Part shown: piece by piece, positions 26,718 to 33,410 of the stretch
Layout of the letters: every line of letters begins with the position of its first letter
Numbering within the stretch: the stretch's first letter is position 1
Source: an uncultured Alphaproteobacteria bacterium
Lineage (GTDB): Bacteria > Pseudomonadota > Alphaproteobacteria > HIMB59 > GCA-002718135
Assembly (NCBI GenBank): GCA_902572735.1
Contig: CACGGX010000014.1
Coordinates: forward strand, 1-35,258
Length of the DNA stretch: 35,258 bases
Reading direction: 5' to 3'
Notes under the pieces: model-generated
The model's input: only the letters and a program-made list of their open reading frames with translations
Databases searched by the model: none
Told to the model about the DNA's origin: nothing
Position numbers and translations under genes: made by a program

Positions 26718-27716
26718 TTATTTTGTAGTTTTTCTTTTTATAAGTCTTCCCTGTACAATATGATTTATAGGTTCAAAATCTGGATCTTTAATATATTCAT
26801 TTATTAATTGAGTTGCTAGTTTTGACATTTGTCTAATAGGTTGTCTGACAGTTGTAAGGTTATATGATTCCCAAGCTGACATTGATATATCGTCATAACC
26901 AATAATTTCTAATTGAGAAGGTGTTTTTAATGAAGTATTTTTTTTAATATAATCTAAGCATCCGAAAGCCATTGTGTCATCAGCACAAAATATTGCACTT
27001 ATCTTTTTATTGAAGATTTTTTCTGTTGCTTGATATCCACCTTCGTAAGTAAAAAATCCTTTTTCAATATTTAATTTAATTTTTTTATTATTTTTAAGAT
27101 AATTTTTAAAACCTTTGCATCGCTCATCACTTACAAAAGATCCTTTTGGCCCTTCAATGATGCCAATATTTTTATGATTTTTCTTTGTAAAATATTCTGC
27201 AACTAATTCTCCTCCGTTACGATGATCACACGCAACGGAACTTATCGTTGGTATATTCCAACTTCTATTATAAGCAATAAATTGTATTCTTTTTTGATTG
27301 CAATCTTCAACAAATTTATCAGTAGGTTTTGTTGCTGATATTATTGCAATGAGTTTTTCTTTTAAGTATGGCTGTATTAATTTTTCATCTAATTCTTCAC
27401 CATCATCAGTAGTAATTAATAAAATTCTAAAGCCTCCATTCCTAAGTGCTTCATGTAACTCAATTAAAACTTCTGGATAATATCTGCTCGTAACATAAGG
27501 TAAAATGACAGCTACCAATCCACTATCATCATTAGATGCTAAATTAGATGATGTGTAAGGCGCCTTATACTTTAATTTCTTGGCAGCTTCTAAAACTCTT
27601 AGCTTTGTTCTACTAGAAATGCTGGCACCTTTAGTGAAGCATCTTGAAACAGCTGATTGGGATACTCCTGCTAGTTTTGCTACGTCCTGTGATGTCGCAG
27701 TTTTTTTAAAACTCAT
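26718..27716 (-). CDS. LacI-family transcriptional regulator
   Basis: A 332-residue regulator. The N-terminal helix-turn-helix (about 8-55) reads SQDVAKLAGVSQSAVSRCFT, followed by the hinge helix with SNLAS. The periplasmic-binding-protein-like sensor domain runs from about residue 68, including ILPYVTSRYYPEVL, FIAYNR, the VACDHRNGGELVAEYF segment, FCADDTMAFGCLDY and GYDDISMSAWE. Such regulators normally bind a sugar or related metabolite. It sits between the SnoaL genes and the ABC importer it probably controls. A dyad matching the island's motif lies 22 bases upstream of its start, suggesting autoregulation. An AGGGG ribosome site precedes the ATG on the minus strand. Confidence 0.93.
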   Translation of the reverse strand: MSFKKTATSQDVAKLAGVSQSAVSRCFTKGASISSRTKLRVLEAAKKLKYKAPYTSSNLASNDDSGLVAVILPYVTSRYYPEVLIELHEALRNGGFRILLITTDDGEELDEKLIQPYLKEKLIAIISATKPTDKFVEDCNQKRIQFIAYNRSWNIPTISSVACDHRNGGELVAEYFTKKNHKNIGIIEGPKGSFVSDERCKGFKNYLKNNKKIKLNIEKGFFTYEGGYQATEKIFNKKISAIFCADDTMAFGCLDYIKKNTSLKTPSQLEIIGYDDISMSAWESYNLTTVRQPIRQMSKLATQLINEYIKDPDFEPINHIVQGRLIKRKTTK

Positions 27717-27737
27717 GAATTATCCCCTCATTTCAAT

Positions 27738-27753
27738 ATTCAAAATCTTGAAT
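27738..27753. promoter_or_regulatory. Operator-like dyad between lacI-type gene and ABC binding-protein gene
   Basis: ATTCA-AAATCT-TGAAT, extended by further matching bases to 8-base arms (ATATTCAA and TTGAATAT, 27736-27755). It has the same 16-base form as 20889-20904 and 25091-25106. It lies 22 bases upstream of the regulator start and about 90 bases upstream of the binding-protein start, so it could control both directions. Confidence 0.68.
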
Positions 27754-27767
27754 ATCAATTCATATTA

Positions 27768-27795
27768 TTGCATTATTTTCTAATACCAATATAAA
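27768..27795 (+). promoter_or_regulatory. Possible sigma-70 promoter of the ABC importer operon
   Basis: TTGCAT (27768-27773) and TATAAA (27790-27795) are separated by 16 bases, giving a predicted transcript start near 27802, about 44 bases before the binding-protein ATG. In such AT-rich DNA chance matches are frequent, so support is modest. The dyad at 27811-27823 would lie just inside the transcript. Confidence 0.35.
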
Positions 27796-27810
27796 GGATT
27801 TATACTTAAA

Positions 27811-27823
27811 TGTGAATTTCACA
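27811..27823. promoter_or_regulatory. Palindrome TGTGAA-T-TTCACA upstream of the ABC binding-protein gene
   Basis: A perfect 6+1+6 palindrome 22 bases before the start codon and 10 bases before the AAGGGGA ribosome site. It differs in order of half-sites from the ATTCA-N6-TGAAT dyads, so it may be the site of a second regulator or a secondary site of the LacI-type protein. A repressor bound here would block early transcription. Confidence 0.45.
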
Positions 27824-27845
27824 CTTTATTAATAAGGGGAAATAT

Positions 27846-29081
27846 ATGAAAAAACTATTAATAGCTCTATTGTTCACATTTGTTAGCACAAGTGCATATG
27901 CCGGTGGGCACTCACCTTGTGGAGTAACAGATGGATCAATAAAGATTCTAGCTAACGAATTTACAACATACAGAATTTTCATGGATGAAGTAAAAAGTTG
28001 TGCAGGACCTGATGCAGATTTTTCTGTAACACATTCCGTTGATCATAATAAATTACAAGTTGCAGCACTTTCAGCTAACCCAGCTGAATTCTCTGCTAAA
28101 CTTGTAACTAATGGTTCAATAACAACTTTAATGAATGATAACTTAATTCGTCCACTTGATGATTTAGTTGCTAAATACGGAAGTGCATTACAAGACAACC
28201 AAAAAATCGTGATTGATGGAAAGATCTATGCAATAGCTTTTATGGCTAATGCTCAACATCTTTGGTACAGAGAAAGTATTCTTAATGATTTAGGTATCGC
28301 AGTTCCTTCAACATATGAAGAAGTAATTGCAGCTGCAGAAAAAATTAAAGCTTCTGGCAAAATGGCTAACCCATACGCTGGTGCTTTCAAATCTGGATGG
28401 AACCTAGGTCAAGAGTTTGTAAACATGTACCTTGGTCACGGAGGTGATTTCTTTAAAGCTGGAACAGCTGAAGTTAGTGTAAATAACGCTAAAGGTGTAG
28501 CTGCTCTTAACATGCTTAAAAGGTTAACAGAAGTTAGTAACCCAGATTTCTTAACTCAAGATACAAATGCAGTTAAAGAAGAATGGGAATCAGGCAATGT
28601 AGCATTAATGCATGTTTGGAACTCTGGTGCAGCATCATTGCTAGATGACGAAGGTGATCAAGCAATAAAAGCTGATACTAGACTTGCTAATTCTCCAACA
28701 GTTGGTGGTGGAAGTAAACCTGCTACTACTCTTTGGTGGGATGGATTTGGAATTGCAACAAATACTTCTGATGCAAATGCAGAAGCATCATTTAGAGCTC
28801 TTCTAGGTGCTGCTACTTCAACAGAGATGGCAAATGCTAATCCAAATGCAACAATTTGGTTGATTGATGGTTATTCGCCAGGCGATACTGCTGGACCAGT
28901 TGTTGACGCAGCTAACAGAGGCGCAACTCCTTACCCAAGTTTACCATACATGAGTCTATTACATGGTGCTTTGAGTACAGAACTTGTTGAATTTCTACAA
29001 GGAAATGAGTCTGCAGAAAAAGCATTAGCGGATGTAGAAGCTGCTTATGTAGCAAAAGCTACTGAGCAAGGTTTTCTATAA
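27846..29081 (+). CDS. ABC transporter extracellular solute-binding protein, family 1 (sugar type)
   Basis: A 411-residue periplasmic binding protein. The signal peptide spans residues 1 to about 20 (MKKLLIALLF then STSAYA, cleavage before GGHS), with no lipobox cysteine. The mature part has the MalE-like two-lobe pattern, including DGKIYAIAFMANAQHLWYR near 119-137, VPSTYEEVIAAAEKI near 153-167, EEWESGNVALMHVW near 245-258 and TTLWWDGFGIAT. Such proteins bind sugars, glycosides or glycerol-phosphate-like ligands. A strong AAGGGGA ribosome site and more G+C-rich codons than the neighbours suggest high expression. It is followed by a hairpin with a T-run, then the two permease genes. Confidence 0.92.
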   Translation: MKKLLIALLFTFVSTSAYAGGHSPCGVTDGSIKILANEFTTYRIFMDEVKSCAGPDADFSVTHSVDHNKLQVAALSANPAEFSAKLVTNGSITTLMNDNLIRPLDDLVAKYGSALQDNQKIVIDGKIYAIAFMANAQHLWYRESILNDLGIAVPSTYEEVIAAAEKIKASGKMANPYAGAFKSGWNLGQEFVNMYLGHGGDFFKAGTAEVSVNNAKGVAALNMLKRLTEVSNPDFLTQDTNAVKEEWESGNVALMHVWNSGAASLLDDEGDQAIKADTRLANSPTVGGGSKPATTLWWDGFGIATNTSDANAEASFRALLGAATSTEMANANPNATIWLIDGYSPGDTAGPVVDAANRGATPYPSLPYMSLLHGALSTELVEFLQGNESAEKALADVEAAYVAKATEQGFL

Positions 29082-29101
29082 ACCGTATAATTATTTATGA
29101 T

Positions 29102-29135
29102 AAAGTGGAACATTATTATGTTCCACTTTTTTTTT
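29102..29135 (+). terminator. Rho-independent-type hairpin after the binding-protein gene
   Basis: A 12-base-pair perfect stem (AAAGTGGAACAT and ATGTTCCACTTT, 29102-29113 and 29118-29129) with a TATT loop, running into nine consecutive T residues (29127-29135). It stands between the binding-protein stop (29081) and the permease start (29148). It probably terminates most transcripts so that the binding protein is made in excess of the permeases, or it protects the 3' end of its mRNA. Confidence 0.85.
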
Positions 29136-29147
29136 AGTAAGAAATAG

Positions 29148-30176
29148 ATGCCCCACAGAACATTTTTTTGGTTCTTCTTTCCTAGTGGATTGGCAATGCT
29201 ATTATTTATTGGCCTTCCAATTATTTCTAGTTTTTTTCAATCTCTTCATATTGAACCTGAACAAATCTTAATGGAAGTAGAAAAATGCGATCCATTTGGA
29301 TGTAAAACTGAAACTAAAGTAGATATTGAGGCCACAACAAAATTACAAGAAGAACAACCTCTTGGAAGATTTAATGGTTTAGGAACATACGGCGATAGAA
29401 ACCATTTGGCTTTTGATGAAATTAAAGAGGCTTGGACTAATTCCTCATCGATAGCTGAGTTTACAGACATCTTGCTAAATTTACCTTTTTACAAAGCACT
29501 TTTATTTACACTTACATTTTGTTTTGCTGTAACACCACCAGTTGTAGTTTTAGGTTTCATCGTTGCTTTAAGTGTAAATACAATTACAAAAAGTTTAAAA
29601 GGCCCAACTATTTTTGGTGTTATACTACCTATGATTGTAACACCGCTAATTGGATCTCTCGTTTTATTTTGGATGATAGATGCTAAAGGAATACTAGGCT
29701 CATTTATTCAATACTTATTTGATGATCCAAACCTATCACTTAAGTCTTCAAGTCAATTGACTTGGATTACTCTAATTATTTATGGGATCTGGCACAACAC
29801 ACCATTTGCTTTTGTTGTGTTTTATGCTGCTTTACAGACTGTACCCCAAGATCCCTTAGAAGCTGCAATCATTGATGGAGCTTCAAGATATGAACGAGTA
29901 AGACATATTGTAATTCCACATCTTTATCCAGTAGCAACATTTATTATATTAATTTGTCTAATGGATAATTTTAGAGTTCTTGAGCCAATAATTGGGTTCG
30001 CTGCTGAAGGAGTTGCTCAATCACTTTCTTGGATGATTTATAACGACTTAAGAAGTGAAAACAAAATGTTATTCGGGTCTGCAGGAGCAACATCTATGTT
30101 AACTATCATTGGTGTAGCAATTCTATTAACACCAGTTCTTATAAGAACATGGAGAGAATTTAGGACAGAAAGATAA
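29148..30176 (+). CDS. ABC sugar transporter permease, MalF/UgpA type
   Basis: A 342-residue inner membrane permease. The first membrane helix is at about 10-30. A long periplasmic segment (about 31-110) follows, containing CDPFGC (Cys47, Cys52) and PLGRFNGLGTYGDRNHLAF. Further helices run from about 115. The cytoplasmic EAA loop that docks the ATPase is DPLEAAIIDGASRYERVRHIVIPHLYP near 235-261. It is longer than ordinary UgpA-type permeases because of that insert. It ends one base before the second permease gene. No ATPase gene follows. Confidence 0.92.
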   Translation: MPHRTFFWFFFPSGLAMLLFIGLPIISSFFQSLHIEPEQILMEVEKCDPFGCKTETKVDIEATTKLQEEQPLGRFNGLGTYGDRNHLAFDEIKEAWTNSSSIAEFTDILLNLPFYKALLFTLTFCFAVTPPVVVLGFIVALSVNTITKSLKGPTIFGVILPMIVTPLIGSLVLFWMIDAKGILGSFIQYLFDDPNLSLKSSSQLTWITLIIYGIWHNTPFAFVVFYAALQTVPQDPLEAAIIDGASRYERVRHIVIPHLYPVATFIILICLMDNFRVLEPIIGFAAEGVAQSLSWMIYNDLRSENKMLFGSAGATSMLTIIGVAILLTPVLIRTWREFRTER

Positions 30177-30177
30177 T

Positions 30178-31059
30178 ATGGAATCAAAAATTAACAGATA
30201 TTCAAAACAACTAATTTTAATAAATAGTTTTTTTATTCTAGCTTGGTTAGTTGTTTCTGTATTTCCTTTTATATGGACTTTTTGGGGATCTTTTAAAGTA
30301 AAAGCTGATTTTTTCTCAAGAGCTGATTGGATGTTCGCAGTAACAGGAGTTAATACTTTGATAGAAACAGGAGACACTTCTACTGTTAAGGCTTATGTAG
30401 AATCTTGGACTGAAGGTGAATTTTGGAAAGCAACTATGAATACAGTAATTATTACTGTTTCTGTTGTTACGATTTCTTTATTTTTAGGAACATTAGGTGC
30501 TTACGCATTGTCTAGATCAACATATAAATATACTTTTTGGATTTTAATAGCTGCTCTGATTTTTAGAGCGATGCCACACATTACATTAGTTTCAGGTTAT
30601 CTATTTCCCTTCTTCCAATTGAACGTTTGGGGCATACTTCCAACTACAATAATTGTTTTAGTTGCTATTAATCAGCCTTTTACATTATGGTTACTTTACT
30701 CTTTCTTTAAAACAGTTCCTAAAGAATTAGATGAAAGTGCACTAATTGATGGCTGCTCATATTTTCAAGCATTTAGATTTGTTATAATGCCCGTTATGTG
30801 GCCTGGTGTTGTGACAGCAGGTTTATTTAGTATGATGTTAGCCTATAATGATTTTACAGTTACCTCACTTCTTTTAAATCAGCAGAATTATACAATGGTT
30901 CCTAAAATTAATGCTTATTTAGGTACAATTGAACATAGTGGAAATTATATGTGGGCAGTCTCAAGTGTTGTTTCTGCAACTGCACCACTATTTATGATAA
31001 TTATGTTCTTCCAAAGACAATTAATAAGCGGTTTAACTGCTGGAGCAGTAAAAGGTTAA
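30178..31059 (+). CDS. ABC sugar transporter permease, MalG/UgpE type
   Basis: The second permease half, 293 residues, with six predicted membrane helices, the first at about 13-37. The EAA loop is PKELDESALIDGCSYFQAFRFVIMP near residues 180-204. The first periplasmic loop (about 40-80) is longer than usual and includes TGVNTLIETGDTSTVKAYVE, perhaps pairing with the extended loop of the first permease. It pairs with the upstream permease (one-base gap) to form the membrane channel. The expected MalK/UgpC-type ATPase is absent from this window. Confidence 0.92.
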   Translation: MESKINRYSKQLILINSFFILAWLVVSVFPFIWTFWGSFKVKADFFSRADWMFAVTGVNTLIETGDTSTVKAYVESWTEGEFWKATMNTVIITVSVVTISLFLGTLGAYALSRSTYKYTFWILIAALIFRAMPHITLVSGYLFPFFQLNVWGILPTTIIVLVAINQPFTLWLLYSFFKTVPKELDESALIDGCSYFQAFRFVIMPVMWPGVVTAGLFSMMLAYNDFTVTSLLLNQQNYTMVPKINAYLGTIEHSGNYMWAVSSVVSATAPLFMIIMFFQRQLISGLTAGAVKG

Positions 31060-31081
31060 TAGTAAATAAATTTCAAATATT

Positions 31082-31741
31082 ATGAAATATAAAGCACTTT
31101 TATTTGGATCTATTGGAACACTTATTGAATCTTCTAATATTCAACGTAATTCATTTAATGAAGCTTTTAAAGAAGCTGGTCTAGATTGGTATTGGGATGA
31201 GCAAGATTATAAAATTTTGTTAAAAAAATCTGGTGGGACAAAAAGAGTAGAAGATTTTGCTGAAAAAAATAATGTTAATGTAAACGCTTCACAAATTAGA
31301 AATAGAAAAACAGAAATCTTTAGTTCATTCATTATTAAGAATAAACAAAAATTAAGAAAGAGTGTTGATGAGATAATTAAGTATACAAAAGATAACAATA
31401 TTAAACTTGCTTTCTCAACTTCTACAACTTTAAATAATGTCGATGCAGTATTTGAAAGTCTTTCTAGTCAAATTGCTAAAGAAGATTTTGACTTTATTGG
31501 CAATAAATCGTTTGTTAAAAATGAAAAACCCCACCCAGAAATATACAAAGTAACTTTAGATAAACTAAATTTACGTCCAGAAGATTGTCTTGCAATAGAA
31601 GATACTGAAGAAAGCAGTAACTCTGCAGTAAATGCTGGAATTAAGTGTATAGGGTTTCCAGGAGATTATCACCTAGAAGATAATTTTCAGATGTGCATCA
31701 AAAAAATGAATTTATTAGATCAATCTATCTTTTCATTGTAA
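31082..31741 (+). CDS. HAD-superfamily (CbbY/beta-phosphoglucomutase-like) protein with altered motif I
   Basis: A 219-residue HAD subfamily IA protein with an alpha-helical cap (about 17-85). The length, cap and motifs II (FSTST, near residues 101-105), III (KPHPEIY) and IV (AIEDTEESSNS) fit the CbbY group. Motif I, normally FDxDGT, reads FGSIGT at residues 9-14. Both the nucleophile Asp and the acid/base Asp are missing, which I confirmed codon by codon. Classical phosphatase or mutase chemistry is therefore not expected, so it may be a non-hydrolytic binding or regulatory protein, or use other chemistry. It is 22 bases after the permease gene and 13 bases before the SDR gene, in one operon. 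Confidence 0.88.
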   Translation: MKYKALLFGSIGTLIESSNIQRNSFNEAFKEAGLDWYWDEQDYKILLKKSGGTKRVEDFAEKNNVNVNASQIRNRKTEIFSSFIIKNKQKLRKSVDEIIKYTKDNNIKLAFSTSTTLNNVDAVFESLSSQIAKEDFDFIGNKSFVKNEKPHPEIYKVTLDKLNLRPEDCLAIEDTEESSNSAVNAGIKCIGFPGDYHLEDNFQMCIKKMNLLDQSIFSL

Positions 31742-31754
31742 ATAATCAGATCAA

Positions 31755-32522
31755 ATGTTTCTAAAAAATTTTAATGTAAAAAATAAGACTGCTCTTGTTA
31801 CAGGATCAGGCAAAGGCATCGGTAAAGCATGTGCTATAGCATTAGCAGAAGCAGGTGCAAATGTAATTATTCTTAGTCGTACAGAAAAAGATCTTTTGAT
31901 TGTTAAAAACAAAATTAAAAAATTAAAAAAGAAATGTAGTTATTATGTGTGTGATGTAACTAATTTAAAAGAAATAAAAAAAATATTTTCTGAAATCAAT
32001 AAACTAGACATTTTAGTAAATAATGCTGGCACAAACAGACCTGAATATTTTACCAAAATTAAAAGAAAAGACATGAGTGAAGTGGTTGATCTTAATATTA
32101 AAGCATCATTCGATATTGCTCAATTAGCTACAAAAGCTATGCTTAAATCAAAAAATAGAAAAAAAATTGGTGGATCAATAATAAATATCTCTTCTCAGTT
32201 AGGTAAAGTGGGAGCTCCTCTTAGAAGCGTTTATAATATGACAAAGTTTGGTATCGAAGGTCTAACCAAAGGGATGGCTATTGATTTAGCGAAACATAAC
32301 ATTAGAGTTAATTCTGTTTGTCCTACATTTGTTGAAACACCAATGGTCAAAAAATTTTTTAAAGATAAAAGTTTTAAAAATTCTGTCATTAAAAACATAC
32401 CCTTGGGCAAAGTAGCAACAGAAAGTGATATCGCTAGTGCTGTAGTTTATCTTGCTTCAGATGCTGCATCAATGATGACCGGCTCTTCACTAGTAATTGA
32501 TGGAGGATGGACAGCTAAATAA
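31755..32522 (+). CDS. Short-chain dehydrogenase/reductase
   Basis: A 255-residue classical SDR. The cofactor motif is TGSGKGIG near residues 16-23, NNAG lies near 90, the catalytic Ser is in NISSQ near 146, and YNMTK (Tyr about 160, Lys about 164) completes the active site. The C-terminal ITG-type ending reads MTGSSLVIDGGWTAK. Sequence type is close to gluconate 5-dehydrogenase or 3-oxoacyl reductase-like SDRs; the substrate cannot be read from the sequence. As the last gene of the ABC importer operon it may oxidise or reduce the imported compound. Its 3' end is 7 bases from the convergent EamA gene. Confidence 0.92.
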   Translation: MFLKNFNVKNKTALVTGSGKGIGKACAIALAEAGANVIILSRTEKDLLIVKNKIKKLKKKCSYYVCDVTNLKEIKKIFSEINKLDILVNNAGTNRPEYFTKIKRKDMSEVVDLNIKASFDIAQLATKAMLKSKNRKKIGGSIINISSQLGKVGAPLRSVYNMTKFGIEGLTKGMAIDLAKHNIRVNSVCPTFVETPMVKKFFKDKSFKNSVIKNIPLGKVATESDIASAVVYLASDAASMMTGSSLVIDGGWTAK

Positions 32523-32529
32523 TCAAAAA

Positions 32530-33387
32530 TTAATTTTCTTTATTAATAAAATAAGTCGCAACGATTACTATAACACCACCAATAAAAGTAATTAAAGTTG
32601 GTATTTCATAAAAAATTATAAATGTTAACAACACACCAAATACAGGAAATAAAGCATAAAATGGAAATACTCTATTAACAGGATACATCCTATATAAATA
32701 GAACATCGACATGTGTGCAGCGATTGAAACAAAGATACCTGAGTGTAAAATTAATAACCATGATTGAAAACTAATTTTTTTTATTTCATTTAATGTTTGT
32801 CCTTCAAATATTGATGATGAGACAATTAATAATATAAATCCAATTAATCCCATTACCGCATTTGTGAGTGTTACTTCTAAATCTTTTAGGTATCTGGAAA
32901 ATACCTGTGCACTTGCATAAAAGAAGGCCATTAACGTTATTAAGATTAATGCAAAAATTTCATTTCTTATCAATGGATCAAAGCCTAACAAAATAATGCC
33001 AAAAAAAGAAATAAATATAAGTACCCATTTTTTAATACTTACTTTCTCTTTTAAAAAAAATGAGCTTAATAATATTGCAAATGGTACAGCCAGTTGAGAA
33101 CCAATAATTATCGGAGAAACTATGTTTGCTTCATTTAAAGATAATGTCATAAAAACATTTGCCAAAAACCCCATAGAAATTGAAAAAAACAGAAGTGGTA
33201 ACCAGTATTTTTTTTCAGGAATTCTAAATCGCCAAAAAGGCAAAAGGCATATGAAAACCACTAACATTCTTAAACTTCCCATTAATAATGGGGGAACATT
33301 TTCATTAAAAATAACTTTCTGAACAGGGTATGCACTTCCAAATAAAAAAGTGATTATTAAAATTAACAAGTAATGTCTTAAAAGCAT
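32530..33387 (-). CDS. EamA/DMT-family transporter
   Basis: A 285-residue membrane protein with about ten hydrophobic helices in two homologous EamA halves. The opening LLRHYLLILIITFLFGSAYPVQKV and the end of the first half (about 115-135) are typical. DMT proteins export or import amino acids, nucleotides or other metabolites; the substrate is unknown. It is 23 bases downstream of the pta-like gene in the same direction and likely forms its operon. An exporter for sulfite, acetate or amino acids would suit the pathway, but nothing in the sequence shows this. Confidence 0.88.
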   Translation of the reverse strand: MLLRHYLLILIITFLFGSAYPVQKVIFNENVPPLLMGSLRMLVVFICLLPFWRFRIPEKKYWLPLLFFSISMGFLANVFMTLSLNEANIVSPIIIGSQLAVPFAILLSSFFLKEKVSIKKWVLIFISFFGIILLGFDPLIRNEIFALILITLMAFFYASAQVFSRYLKDLEVTLTNAVMGLIGFILLIVSSSIFEGQTLNEIKKISFQSWLLILHSGIFVSIAAHMSMFYLYRMYPVNRVFPFYALFPVFGVLLTFIIFYEIPTLITFIGGVIVIVATYFINKEN

Positions 33388-33410
33388 TTGAGCTAAAATT
33401 TATTTTCTAA

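Noticed and set aside
31070..31088. ATTTCA-N7-TGAAAT dyad overlapping the HAD gene start codon
   Set aside because: Spacing differs from the island motif, it lies inside an operon, and such short AT-rich repeats are expected by chance.
18427..32522. Mobile element or horizontally inserted island with flanking repeats
   Set aside because: No integrase, transposase, tRNA gene or direct repeats are seen at its borders. Base composition by eye matches the neighbours, so recent insertion is not supported.
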